From an uncultured Lentisphaerota bacterium (lineage in GTDB: Bacteria; Verrucomicrobiota; Kiritimatiellia; CAIQIC01): 64,000 nt of DNA. Positions within the stretch are counted from its first letter, which is position 1. Each line of letters opens with the position of its first letter. Shown one piece after another: positions 1 to 7,959 of this stretch. A program made the translations under genes and the position numbers. The DNA is taken from positions 39,620 to 103,619 of the forward strand of contig CAISWQ010000024.1 in the NCBI GenBank assembly GCA_903889245.1, given 5' to 3'. The notes under the pieces were generated by a model. The model saw only the letters and a list, made by a program, of their open reading frames with translations, searched no databases and had not been told where the DNA came from.

Positions 1-499
1 CGGCCTTGACGCGGTTCTTGTTCACGATCACCACAACGTTCGGCAGGTTGCTGGCGAGCATGAAAGGCTCATCGCCGCTGCTGGCGGAATCGAGCAGCAG
101 GCTGTGGCCATCGGAGACCACGCGCGGCGGATCCCAGTCCACGCGCCGGACCATGTGGAGCACCTTCTGCCAGAAGGGGGGCGACTCGCTTTTGTAGCCG
201 CGGCTCAAAATCGCCACCTTGCGGCCCTGCTTGACCAGCGCGCGCGCGAACGCCTCGGCGATCGGTGTCTTGCCCGTGCCGCCGACCGTCAGGTTGCCGA
301 TGCTGATCACCTGGCAACCGAGCGAGTGATGGCGGATGACGCCGTGGCGGTAGAGGAACAGGCGCGACTGTACGATGCCGCGATAGAGCCACGACAGCGC
401 CAGCAGCAGCCGGCTCAACCAGCGCGCGCCCACATCCTGCCGCCGGTCTTCAATGACCGACAGCACATAGGTTTCGATTTGTTCCAGACGAATCGCCAC
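1..499 (-). CDS. lpxK: Tetraacyldisaccharide 4'-kinase, N-terminal part (runs off window)
   Basis: LpxK phosphorylates the 4' position of the lipid A disaccharide at the inner membrane. The minus-strand frame reads [14 protein letters not shown], the LpxK P-loop, preceded by a hydrophobic, arginine-rich N-terminus and followed by ILSRGYKS and [10 protein letters not shown], all typical of the family. I chose the GTG at 499 because a GGAG ribosome site lies about 7 nt upstream and no ATG fits; the 3' end is outside the window. It is divergent from the secreted gene at 734, and two palindromes lie between them. Lipid A synthesis implies a Gram-negative outer membrane. The family call is secure; the start is inferred. 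Confidence 0.9.
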   Translation of the reverse strand, partial: MAIRLEQIETYVLSVIEDRRQDVGARWLSRLLLALSWLYRGIVQSRLFLYRHGVIRHHSLGCQVISIGNLTVGGTGKTPIAEAFARALVKQGRKVAILSRGYKSESPPFWQKVLHMVRRVDWDPPRVVSDGHSLLLDSASSGDEPFMLASNLPNVVVIVNKNRVKA

Positions 500-624
500 G
501 CCCAACTCCTGCCGGCGAACCGGCGCGCCGGATGTTGCCAGCCGCCGCCGCGCCGCGCAAGACAGCATTCCGGTTTCCAGGGACTTGGCCCGCAGCAGCG
601 GGGTTGGCCAGTCGCACCCGCGGT

Positions 625-674
625 TTTTCCAAGGCTTGGAAAATCTCGCTCGAATTTTTCCAAGCCTTGGAAAA
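625..674. repeat. Palindrome array, 2 copies, 31 bp apart
   Basis: Two copies of TTTTCCAAGSCTTGGAAAA (625-643 and 656-674) with dyad centres at 634 and 665, exactly 31 bp apart. The array lies between the divergent starts of lpxK and the DUF1080 gene, so here it cannot be a simple 3' terminator. The spacer between copies is not repeated elsewhere. Confidence 0.95.
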
Positions 675-733
675 GCCGACAATATCCGCCGCGCGCGACC
701 GTTTTCTCCGCAACACAGTCAGGAAGGAAACCC

Positions 734-1477
734 ATGAAAAGTTTACTCGTGATCGGCTTGCTGGCTGGCAGCGTGTGCGCGGCCGAGGAGTGGAAGCCGC
801 GCGATATGAACCGGCCGCGCCCGCCGGTGCGCGACCCCGGAGCGCCCGCGGCCAAGGAATTCGCACCGCCACCCGCCGGCGCCGTCGTGCTCTTCAACGG
901 CAAGGACCTCAACCAGTGGGAGCGCAAGCCCGGTGCGAAGGACCAGGACAAGTCGCCGGCGCCGAAGTGGAAGATCGAAAACGGTTACCTGGAAATCGTC
1001 CCCAAGGGCGGCAGCATCGCGACCATGGAAAAATTCGGCGACTGCCGGATCCACATCGAATGGGCGACGCCCGCGCAGGTGGACCCGGCGAAAACCGGCC
1101 AGGGTCGCGGCAACAGCGGCGTCTTCCTGCCCGGCCATAACGAGGTGCAGGTGCTCGACTCCTATCAGAACGATACCTATCCCGACGGCCAGGCCGCGGC
1201 GATCTATAGCAAGTCCCCGCCGCTGGTCAACGTCTGCCGCAAGCCCGGCGAGTGGCAGAGCTATGACATCACCCTGCTCCAGCCGCGCTACGACGCGCAG
1301 CGCAAGCTCACCCGGCCCTGCACCGTCACCGTGATCCACAACGGCGTACTGGTGCAGGACAAGGTGGACCTCGGCGGCGGCGCGACCGAAGGCGTGCTCT
1401 CGCTCCAGGATCACGGCAATCCCGTCCGTTATCGCAACGTCTGGATTCAGAAACTGGAGAAGGACCCCAAGCCATGA
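734..1477 (+). CDS. Secreted DUF1080 (3-keto-disaccharide hydrolase-like) protein
   Basis: A 247-residue protein with a signal peptide (residues 1-16, cleavage after VCA) and a concanavalin-like DUF1080 domain. VVLFNGKDLNQWERK at about 51-65 and GRGNSGVFLPG at about 130-140 are the family landmarks. DUF1080 proteins include 3-keto-glycoside hydrolases that act with oxidoreductases such as the one at 2230. The ATG at 734 follows a GGAAGGAAA ribosome site and starts the signal peptide; an open frame continues upstream but crosses the palindromes. It overlaps the next gene by 4 nt, so the two are probably co-translated. The substrate is unknown. Confidence 0.88.
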   Translation: MKSLLVIGLLAGSVCAAEEWKPRDMNRPRPPVRDPGAPAAKEFAPPPAGAVVLFNGKDLNQWERKPGAKDQDKSPAPKWKIENGYLEIVPKGGSIATMEKFGDCRIHIEWATPAQVDPAKTGQGRGNSGVFLPGHNEVQVLDSYQNDTYPDGQAAAIYSKSPPLVNVCRKPGEWQSYDITLLQPRYDAQRKLTRPCTVTVIHNGVLVQDKVDLGGGATEGVLSLQDHGNPVRYRNVWIQKLEKDPKP

Positions 1478-2223
1478 AGAAGGAAATTCTGTTTGCCATC
1501 GCCCTCATCGCTGGCGCCTCTGCCACGAACGCCGCCGAGTTGCCGAAGATCCCAGCCGACTCCATTGCCGTGAAAAAGGAGTTGCTGTTCTCGGATGACT
1601 TCGAGGGCCAGAAGCCTTCGCCGCTCTGGCACAGGGTGGTGCCGACCTTTACGAATGAGAACGGCACGCTCAAGGGTACGCAGACGCGGGACAAAAACGT
1701 GCTCGACGACAAGGGCAACATCAAAATCAAGGCGCACGCCGCCGTCCATGGCCTGATGCTGCCGACCAAGGACAGCGTCGTCGAGGTCAAGGTGAAGCTG
1801 GCCGGCGCGGCGATGCTGGACGTGGAGTTCGATGACCGCGCCTACACCAACGCCCACTACGGCCACATCTGCCGCGCGCAAATCCGCACCAACGGCGTGA
1901 CACTCGTTGACGAACGCGATGGCGCCATGCGCAACGACATCCGCGCGCTGGCCGATGACCCCGCCAAAAAAGCCGAGCGCACCAAGCTGCTCATCGGCCG
2001 GCAGGCGACGTTCCCCGGCAAGTTTGTCCCGAACGCTTGGCACGTGTTCGTCGTGGAAACCCTCGGCGATGAAATGCGCGTGACCGTGGATGGCCAGCCC
2101 GCCGGTTATCTCAAGTCCTCCGGCATCGGCCATCCGACCAAATCCAAGCTCGAATTCGGCGTCGCCGGCAAGGACGGCTATTTCGACGACCTGAAAATCT
2201 GGAACGCCGCACCGGCCAAATAA
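1474..2223 (+). CDS. Secreted LamG/DUF1080-like beta-sandwich protein
   Basis: A 249-residue protein with a signal peptide (MKKEILFAIALIAGASATNA) followed by a jelly-roll-like domain: LLFSDDFEGQ near residue 38, a central strand-rich part, and GYFDDLKIWNA at the C-terminus. The pattern matches concanavalin A-like (LamG/DUF1080) proteins that bind or cleave glycans. It overlaps the preceding gene in an ATGA and the oxidoreductase starts 6 nt downstream, so the three form an operon. The ligand cannot be told from sequence, and it may be a non-catalytic binding module. Confidence 0.75.
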   Translation: MKKEILFAIALIAGASATNAAELPKIPADSIAVKKELLFSDDFEGQKPSPLWHRVVPTFTNENGTLKGTQTRDKNVLDDKGNIKIKAHAAVHGLMLPTKDSVVEVKVKLAGAAMLDVEFDDRAYTNAHYGHICRAQIRTNGVTLVDERDGAMRNDIRALADDPAKKAERTKLLIGRQATFPGKFVPNAWHVFVVETLGDEMRVTVDGQPAGYLKSSGIGHPTKSKLEFGVAGKDGYFDDLKIWNAAPAK

Positions 2224-2229
2224 AACATC

Positions 2230-3501
2230 ATGACCCTCTCGCGCCGCTCGTTCCTCAAAACTTCGCTCGCAGTCGCGGCCGCGCCCCTGCTCGTGCCGCC
2301 GCGCGTGCTCGGGCGCGGCGGCGCGACGGCGCCGAACAGCAAGGTTGTGATGGGCACCATCGGCTGCGGCAACCAGGGCCGTGGCGATACCTCGCACTTC
2401 AGCAGCACGGGCCGCGTCGAGTTCACCGCGTTCTGCGATCCCGACACCGCGCGGCGCGAGGCGCTCAAGGCCCGGTACGGCGCGCGCAGCGGCGCACAAA
2501 CCTATAACGACTTCCGCGAGCTGCTCGCGCGCGGCGACCTCGACGCCGTCATCATCGCCACGCCCGACCATTGGCACGCGCTCCCGGTCATCGCCGCCGC
2601 GCGCGCCGGCCTGGACATCTACTGTGAGAAGCCGCTCTCGCTCACCATCCGCGAGGCGCGCGCGATGGTCAACGCCGTGCGCCAGAACGGGCGCGTCTTC
2701 CAGACCGGCAGCCAGCAGCGCTCGGGCGGCGAATTCCGCCACGCCTGCGAGATCATCCGCAACGGCCTGATTGGGAACGTGCGCGAGGTCTTCGTCCGCG
2801 TCGGCGCGCCCTCGCGCGCATGCGACCTGCCGCCGGAGCCCGTGCCCGCGGGTGTGGATTGGAACCTGTGGCTCGGCCCCGCGCCGTGGCGACCGTTCAA
2901 CAGCCGCATCCATCCCGGCTGGCGCTCGTGGCGCGACTACGCCGGCGGCGGCACCACCGACTGGGGCGCGCACCACTTCGACATCGTCCAGTGGGCGTTC
3001 GGGATGGACGCGAGCGGGCCGGTCGAGGTGCTGCCGCCCGACGGCAAGGACCGGCCGTGCCTCGCCCTCCGCTATGCCAACGGCGCGCTTGTCTATCACG
3101 CGCACGGCGACGAGGCCCAAAAATTGCACTGGCCCGACGAGCCCGAAGGCGATGGCTACGGCATCACCTTCATCGGCGAGCACGGCTGGGTCGAGGTGGA
3201 CCGCAGCCACATCCGCACCTTCCCCGACCTCCTCGCGCGCTGGCAGCCCGGCCCGAACGATGTCCGGCTGGAGCACTCGCGTAGCCATCCCCGGAACTTC
3301 CTCGACTGCATCGGCACGCGGCAGCGGCCGATCTGCGATGTCGAGGTCGGCTGCCGCAGCGTCACGGTCTGCCACCTCGCGAACATCGGTCACTGGCTGC
3401 AGCAGCCCTTCCACTGGGACCCGGTGCGGGAGCAGATTCCCGACAATCCCGACGCCGCGTTCTGGCTCGATCGCGCCAAGCGCGAGCCGTGGGCCGTCTG
3501 A
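2230..3501 (+). CDS. Tat-exported Gfo/Idh/MocA family oxidoreductase
   Basis: A 423-residue NAD(P)-dependent oxidoreductase. It opens with a twin-arginine signal (RRSFLK at residues 5-10, hydrophobic to about 28). A Rossmann glycine motif GCGNQG is at 45-50 and the family EKPLS motif at 133-137. The C-terminal half is the usual open-faced sheet with WGAHHFDIVQWAF near 250. In PVC bacteria such exported enzymes are linked to 3-keto sugar chemistry, which fits the DUF1080-type genes immediately upstream. The exact sugar and direction of the reaction are not visible. Confidence 0.9.
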   Translation: MTLSRRSFLKTSLAVAAAPLLVPPRVLGRGGATAPNSKVVMGTIGCGNQGRGDTSHFSSTGRVEFTAFCDPDTARREALKARYGARSGAQTYNDFRELLARGDLDAVIIATPDHWHALPVIAAARAGLDIYCEKPLSLTIREARAMVNAVRQNGRVFQTGSQQRSGGEFRHACEIIRNGLIGNVREVFVRVGAPSRACDLPPEPVPAGVDWNLWLGPAPWRPFNSRIHPGWRSWRDYAGGGTTDWGAHHFDIVQWAFGMDASGPVEVLPPDGKDRPCLALRYANGALVYHAHGDEAQKLHWPDEPEGDGYGITFIGEHGWVEVDRSHIRTFPDLLARWQPGPNDVRLEHSRSHPRNFLDCIGTRQRPICDVEVGCRSVTVCHLANIGHWLQQPFHWDPVREQIPDNPDAAFWLDRAKREPWAV

Positions 3502-3605
3502 CCGCGATGCGCGAGGCCGGCTGCGTGCTTCGGGATGCCAGAGATCATCGCTTCCGCACTTCACTTGCAGGAGGGAAACCACTATCCTGCGCAGCCGTAA
3601 AGACC

Positions 3606-4567
3606 ATGAGCTACGAACGCAACATGCTCGAACAGTTTGCCATGCCGACTCAAGCGCAAGTCGAGGCGCAGTTGCTTTGCGTATTGCTGAAGCATGGTGG
3701 TGTCGTCAGAGAGTTTGGCGCTGGGCAGGAAATCGTTGATGAAATTGCCGATTTATTTCAACTGACGCTGACGCAACGCACCGCTTTTCTGGAAACTACC
3801 TATCGAAAAGAGAACCGCCGTAAAAAAGCTTATCTATGGCATCGCCTTCTTTTCCGGGCGGCGGATTCACTCGCCAACCAGCGCATGGTTTCGCGCCCGA
3901 CGCAGACGCTGCAACTCACTGGCCAGCACGAATGGATGCTGACCGAAAAAGATTTGATGAAGCGCTGCGCTTGGCCAACATCCCGAGCGACCAAAAAGAG
4001 CTGTTGCCAATCAAGTCTTTTGAGACCCAAAAGATCGCCAACCAACTCATGGCGGTGCGACGGCCGGAAAACTACGATCCCTTTGATCACGCCAAGATGT
4101 CCAAGACGACAACGCGCGCATCCCTGCTGCGGACACGCGGCTTCCGCCAGGCAGTGATTGAAGCGTATGATTTCCAGTGCGCTGTCTGCGGCTTGAAAAT
4201 CCATGCACCCGATGCGGCGACATGGGAAGTTGAGGCCGCGCACATTGTCCCGCATCGCGCGCTCGGCCGGGATGATATTTTTAATGGCCTTGCCTTGTGT
4301 GGTCTGCATCATTGGGCCTTTGATACCGGTTGGTTCACCCTCCAAGACGATTACAAACTTCGCGTATCGCCGCAGAAGCATCGGTTGCCAGCCGACTTCG
4401 GGAAAATGGACGGTTACGATTTTCTTCTGGCGCTAGCGGGCAAGACAGAAAGAATCCGGCTGCCCAGCCGTCGGGAGATTTATCCGCATATCAACGCGCT
4501 TCGCTGGCATCAGCAATTCTTTTCCGTGGTCAATAACGACAGGAAGAAGCATGAAAGCAACAAGTGA
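3606..4567 (+). pseudogene. Winged-helix/HNH endonuclease with one frameshift
   Basis: The first frame (from the ATG at 3606) encodes an Mrr_N-like winged helix: a KHGGVVREF start, then YLWHRLLFRAADSL and GQHEWMLTEKD. The frame then loses similarity, while the -1 frame takes over with RFDEALRLANIPSDQKELLP. It continues into an HNH nuclease: CAVC near 4180, EAAHIVPHRAL, NGLALCGLHHWAFD, ending at 4567. The switch maps to a five-A run at 3946-3950; one added A gives a continuous LTEKRFDEALRL. So this is one restriction-type gene broken by a single-base change, or a homopolymer sequencing error. The DNA is less GC-rich than its flanks, suggesting acquisition. Confidence 0.75.
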
Positions 4568-4748
4568 GATTCTCTACTCCATCAACGACGCGGATGTCCA
4601 GAACGTGGCGCGGCAAGAACTGGATCGAGAATTGACCGCGACGGAATTGGCGGTCGTCAAGGAGCACATCGGCGACCAACTCGATTGGTATGGTGCCATC
4701 GCAACCCTTCTGGAGCAGCACATCGCATCCCATGAAATCGCCAAATAA
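4551..4748 (+). CDS. Small hypothetical protein (65 aa)
   Basis: A 65-residue, acidic, mostly helical protein (MKATSEILYSINDADVQNVA start) with no signal peptide or recognisable motif. It overlaps the end of the HNH gene by 17 nt and in turn overlaps the next small frame by 17 nt, the tight packing expected of a co-transcribed accessory set. An AGGAAGAAGC ribosome site sits just upstream. It could be an accessory or control protein of the endonuclease, but that is only a guess from position. Confidence 0.5.
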   Translation: MKATSEILYSINDADVQNVARQELDRELTATELAVVKEHIGDQLDWYGAIATLLEQHIASHEIAK

Positions 4749-4920
4749 ACTGCACAATGAGTACGCAAAACTGGCCGCCCATCTTTCCCAAATGATAGCC
4801 GATGGTTGCCAGCTTGTTCACGGTGGCAACCTGTTCTCATGGTCGGACACCAACATTCCCGGTATCCTCGCGCGCATCGCCAAACTCCAAGCGCAGGAAG
4901 CCGCCGCGCGTCGCAAATAA
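4732..4920 (+). CDS. Small hypothetical protein (62 aa)
   Basis: From the ATG at 4732 it encodes 62 residues (MKSPNKLHNEYAKLAAHLSQ start, QAQEAAARRK end), amphipathic and without an identifiable domain. It overlaps the preceding 65-residue frame by 17 nt and is the last gene before a palindrome array. An in-frame upstream ATG at 4690 lies deep in the previous gene and is less likely. Its reality rests on gene packing and unbroken frame only. Confidence 0.4.
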   Translation: MKSPNKLHNEYAKLAAHLSQMIADGCQLVHGGNLFSWSDTNIPGILARIAKLQAQEAAARRK

Positions 4921-4949
4921 GTTATGCGGTGTACCACCGCGCGGTGAAA

Positions 4950-4997
4950 TTTCCAGGCCTTGGAAAATCCCACATGATTTTTTCCAGGCCTTGGAAG
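4950..4997. repeat. Palindrome array, 2 copies, 31 bp apart
   Basis: Two variant copies with core CCAGGCCTTGG centred at 4958 and 4989 (31 bp apart). They lie 29 nt after a small-gene stop and about 130 nt before the DUF4838 gene. Both copies share the same AAGG to AGGC variation, suggesting recent duplication within the array. Confidence 0.9.
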
Positions 4998-5012
4998 GCA
5001 GTTCAATTCCCC

Positions 5013-5040
5013 AATCGCACACCTCAAGAGGTGTGCGATT
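5013..5040. terminator. Perfect 13-bp inverted repeat (terminator or binding site)
   Basis: AATCGCACACCTC at 5013-5025 is matched perfectly by its complement at 5028-5040 around a 2-nt AA centre. Downstream is A/T-rich (TATGCTTAAATTTC), so it could end transcription from the small genes. It could equally be an operator for the DUF4838 gene 85 nt downstream. It is unrelated in sequence to the CCAAGCCTTGG palindromes next to it. Confidence 0.5.
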
Positions 5041-5125
5041 ATGCTTAAATTTCTTCGATAACAGCGGTTTTCTGGCGCTAGGAAAAATATCGCAGCTATT
5101 CCCGCGGGTGTTTTATAGTCACCGC

Positions 5126-7639
5126 ATGAAACAGCTTCTGGTGGCGGCTCTGTTGTTGGTGGCGCCCTTTTCACGGGCGCATGAGGTGCAACTGGCGGTG
5201 GAGGGGCGCGCCTGCCTGCCGATTGTGACCGCCACCAACGCCAGCGCGGCTACGCAGGCGGCGGCGGCGAACCTGGCGCGGCTGCTCACGCAGATTTCAG
5301 GCGCGCAGTTCGCCGTGACCAACGGCGATGGCAGCAGCGGCCTCGCCGTGGGCCACGCGCTGGATTTCCCGGCGCTCGCGCTCAAGATGGACTGGCCCGC
5401 GGCCGACCCGACCAAGCGCGAGGATTATCTGCTGCGCTCGCACCCGCACGGCCTGCTCGTCATCGGCCCCACCGATCTCGCGATGGAGCACGCCGTCTGG
5501 GATTTGCTCTACATGATCGGCTACCGCCAGTTTTTTCCCGGTCCGCATTGGGAAGTGATTCCTTCTATCCGTGATGTGCGCCTCGCGGTGGATCGCGTCG
5601 CGCATCCGGATTATTTCGCGCGGCGCATCTGGTACGGCTTCGGCCCGTGGGACTACGCGCAGGCACCCTACGCGGACTGGTGCGCCAAGAACCGCGCGAC
5701 CAGCGGCATCACGTTGAGCACCGGCCACGCCTACGACCGCATCATCAGGGACAACAAGGCCGAGTTCGCCGCGCATCCAGAGTACCTGGCGCTCGTTGGC
5801 GGCGTGCGTAAGCCCGCGAAGTTCTGCATTTCCAACCCGGGCCTGCGCGCGCTGGTCATGGCCCACGCCCTGCGCCATTTCGAGGAGGCGCCGCTGCTCG
5901 ACAGCATCTCGCTCGACCCCAGCGATGGCGGCGGCTGGTGCGAGTGCGTGGCGTGCGCCAAGATGGGCTCCGTCAGCGACCGCGTGGTGACGCTCGCGAA
6001 CGAGGTCGCCGCGGCCGTGAACGCAAAGTATCCGGGCAAGATCGTCGGCATCTACGCCTATGCCTATCACTCGCCGCCGCCGACCGTGCGCGTGCATCCG
6101 CAGGTGGTCGTCAGCGTCGCGACCGCGTTCCTGCGCGGCGGCACCACGCTCGACGAAAGCCTCGCCGCGTGGTCGGCGCAGGGCGCGCGGCTCGGCATCC
6201 GCGAGTATTACAGCGTCAACACCTGGGATCGCGACCTCCCCGGCGCGGCGCGCGGCGGCAACCTCGACTACCTCAAGCACACCATCCCGGACTTCCACGC
6301 GAAGGGTGCATGCTTCATGTCGGCGGAGTCGAGCGACAACTGGGGCCCGAACGGGCTCGGCTATTACCTCGCGGCGCGGATGCTCTGGGACGTGCGCGAG
6401 GCGCAAAATATTGACGCGCTCGTTGAGGATTTTCTCGTGCGCGCCTTCGGACCCGCGCGCGAGCCGATGCGCGAGTTCTACCGCCAGCTCGATGGCGCGC
6501 AGCCGCACCTTGTCGCCAGCGACCAGCTCGGCCGCATGTTCCGCGCGCTCGCGCAGGCGCGCAAGCTGACCGACGACCCGGCGATCCGCGCGCGGCTCGA
6601 TGACCTGCTCCTCTATGCGCACTACGTGGATCTATTCCAGCTCTATGCCAAGGCGAACGGCACGGCGCGCCAGCAGGCTTTCGAGACGTTGATCCGCCAC
6701 ACCTATCGCATGCGCACCACGATGCTCATCCACGCCAAGGCGCTCTACCGCGACCTCGCCGCGCGCGACAAATCCGTGAACGTACCCGCCGGCGCCCAGT
6801 GGGGCGTACGCGAAGGGACCAATCCGTGGAAAGCCAGCGTGCCGTTCAAGGCCGAAGAACTGGATAAGTTTCTCGCCGATGGCATCGCGCGCAATCCGCT
6901 GACGGAAGTCAATTTCAAGCCCATCGCGTTCAGCGAGGAACTGGCCAGTGCCGCGCCGCTGAAGCTTCCCGAAGTGACCGCCGGCAATTTGGGCGCGGCG
7001 CGCGGCCGGCAGGAATTCTTCACCTACGTGGAGCAAGCGCCGGCGAGTATCGAGCTGAAAATCACCGGCGGGCTGATCGAGCACTACCGCGACCGCGGCA
7101 ACATCCGCCTCGAGTTGCACAAGATCGGCGGCGCAAGCCAGACCGGCGAGCGCGAGACGCTCGTCGCCGAGGACCGCAGCGCGCCGCCCGACGGCAAGGA
7201 ACACGCCGTCGCGCTCGCCATCAAGGAAGCCGGGCTCTACCGCGTGACGATCAACGACGGCAACGACCGGACGCTGGTCCAGTGGAACTGCGCGCTGCCG
7301 CTGACCATCCGCTCCGACGCCGCCCACCCGATGAACGAGCATTACACCGATTACTGGCGGCTCTATTTCTACATTCCCAAGGGAACCAGGACGCTCGGCT
7401 TCTTCGGCGGCGAGCACGGCGAGATCCGCGACAGCGCGGGCCGCCCGCACTTCTGGCTGAACGGCCGGCCGCGAAACTATTACAGCGTCGCCGTGCCCGA
7501 GGGCGAGGATGGCAAGCTCTGGAGCATCCGCTTCGGCCGCGGCCCCATCCGACTGCTTACCGTCCCACCCTGCCTCGCGCGCACCGCTGCCGAGCTGCTG
7601 CTGCCTTCCGAGGTCGTCACCCGCGACGCCGCGAAATGA
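5126..7639 (+). CDS. Secreted DUF4838 glycosidase-like protein
   Basis: An 837-residue protein with a signal peptide (MKQLLVAALLLVAPFSRA). The first about 130 residues resemble the GH20/GH67-type N-terminal domain (LLVIGPTDLAMEHAVWDLLY). The DUF4838 barrel follows, with its signature WCECVACAKMG near residues 272-282. The C-terminal part is beta-rich, with a possible carbohydrate-binding region. DUF4838 proteins are related to alpha-glucuronidase-type hydrolases, so polysaccharide cleavage outside the cytoplasm is likely. I chose the ATG at 5126 for the signal peptide; the frame stays open upstream through the palindromes (reading FQALEGS), which is not coding evidence. Confidence 0.82.
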   Translation: MKQLLVAALLLVAPFSRAHEVQLAVEGRACLPIVTATNASAATQAAAANLARLLTQISGAQFAVTNGDGSSGLAVGHALDFPALALKMDWPAADPTKREDYLLRSHPHGLLVIGPTDLAMEHAVWDLLYMIGYRQFFPGPHWEVIPSIRDVRLAVDRVAHPDYFARRIWYGFGPWDYAQAPYADWCAKNRATSGITLSTGHAYDRIIRDNKAEFAAHPEYLALVGGVRKPAKFCISNPGLRALVMAHALRHFEEAPLLDSISLDPSDGGGWCECVACAKMGSVSDRVVTLANEVAAAVNAKYPGKIVGIYAYAYHSPPPTVRVHPQVVVSVATAFLRGGTTLDESLAAWSAQGARLGIREYYSVNTWDRDLPGAARGGNLDYLKHTIPDFHAKGACFMSAESSDNWGPNGLGYYLAARMLWDVREAQNIDALVEDFLVRAFGPAREPMREFYRQLDGAQPHLVASDQLGRMFRALAQARKLTDDPAIRARLDDLLLYAHYVDLFQLYAKANGTARQQAFETLIRHTYRMRTTMLIHAKALYRDLAARDKSVNVPAGAQWGVREGTNPWKASVPFKAEELDKFLADGIARNPLTEVNFKPIAFSEELASAAPLKLPEVTAGNLGAARGRQEFFTYVEQAPASIELKITGGLIEHYRDRGNIRLELHKIGGASQTGERETLVAEDRSAPPDGKEHAVALAIKEAGLYRVTINDGNDRTLVQWNCALPLTIRSDAAHPMNEHYTDYWRLYFYIPKGTRTLGFFGGEHGEIRDSAGRPHFWLNGRPRNYYSVAVPEGEDGKLWSIRFGRGPIRLLTVPPCLARTAAELLLPSEVVTRDAAK

Positions 7640-7660
7640 ATCGAGCCTTTTTCAAAATCC

Positions 7661-7724
7661 GCCCGGTCAGGTGGCCGGGCCTGCAATTCAAGGGGCTGTA
7701 GGCCGCAAGCCCCTCCTGCGGAGG
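7661..7724. terminator. Cluster of three hairpins after the DUF4838 gene
   Basis: Three hairpins follow the stop at 7639: GCCCGG/CCGGGC (7661-7680, 8-nt loop), GGGGCT/AGCCCC (7692-7713, loop containing GTAGGCC) and CCTCC/GGAGG (7712-7724, 3-nt loop). There is no run of T, so intrinsic termination is uncertain. The GTAGGCC inside the second loop resembles the REP heads found near 54.9 kb, so this may be a decayed REP pair. The 7640-7959 gap holds nothing else but the doubtful frame at 7759. Confidence 0.4.
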
Positions 7725-7758
7725 ACAAGCCTCACGCGGCAAAATGCGTCGGCGAGTC

Positions 7759-7917
7759 TCACCGTTCCAAGGGGGGATTGGAAATATTAACCGGGAATTT
7801 TCCATGACTTTTTGCCCCAATGGTGTCATGCGTCGCGGCGACGAGCACGCCATCTTCCATGATCCACGAGCCGGCGAGCAATAAAATGGCCATGAGAGAA
7901 GTAGTAACAATTTTCAT
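7759..7917 (-). CDS. Possible small secreted peptide (52 aa)
   Basis: The minus-strand frame from ATG 7917 starts MKIVTTSLMAILLLAGSWIM, a plausible signal peptide or membrane anchor, followed by about 30 polar residues and no known motif. It lies downstream of, and on the same strand as, the transglutaminase-like gene (42-nt gap). No homology is recognised; support is only the hydrophobic start and position. Confidence 0.3.
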   Translation of the reverse strand: MKIVTTSLMAILLLAGSWIMEDGVLVAATHDTIGAKSHGKFPVNISNPPLER

Positions 7918-7959
7918 GGCCGCCGCTTGGCAAAGCGCACCGCGCGTTGGCACTGCCGG

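Noticed and set aside
1447..3582. 711-codon minus-strand frame
   Set aside because: Covers three well-supported plus-strand genes in antisense and shows no motif.
3946..3950. Programmed -1 frameshifting in the HNH gene
   Set aside because: The zero-frame reading GAA AAA G gives poor re-pairing at the P site and I see no stimulatory structure; mutation or read error is simpler.
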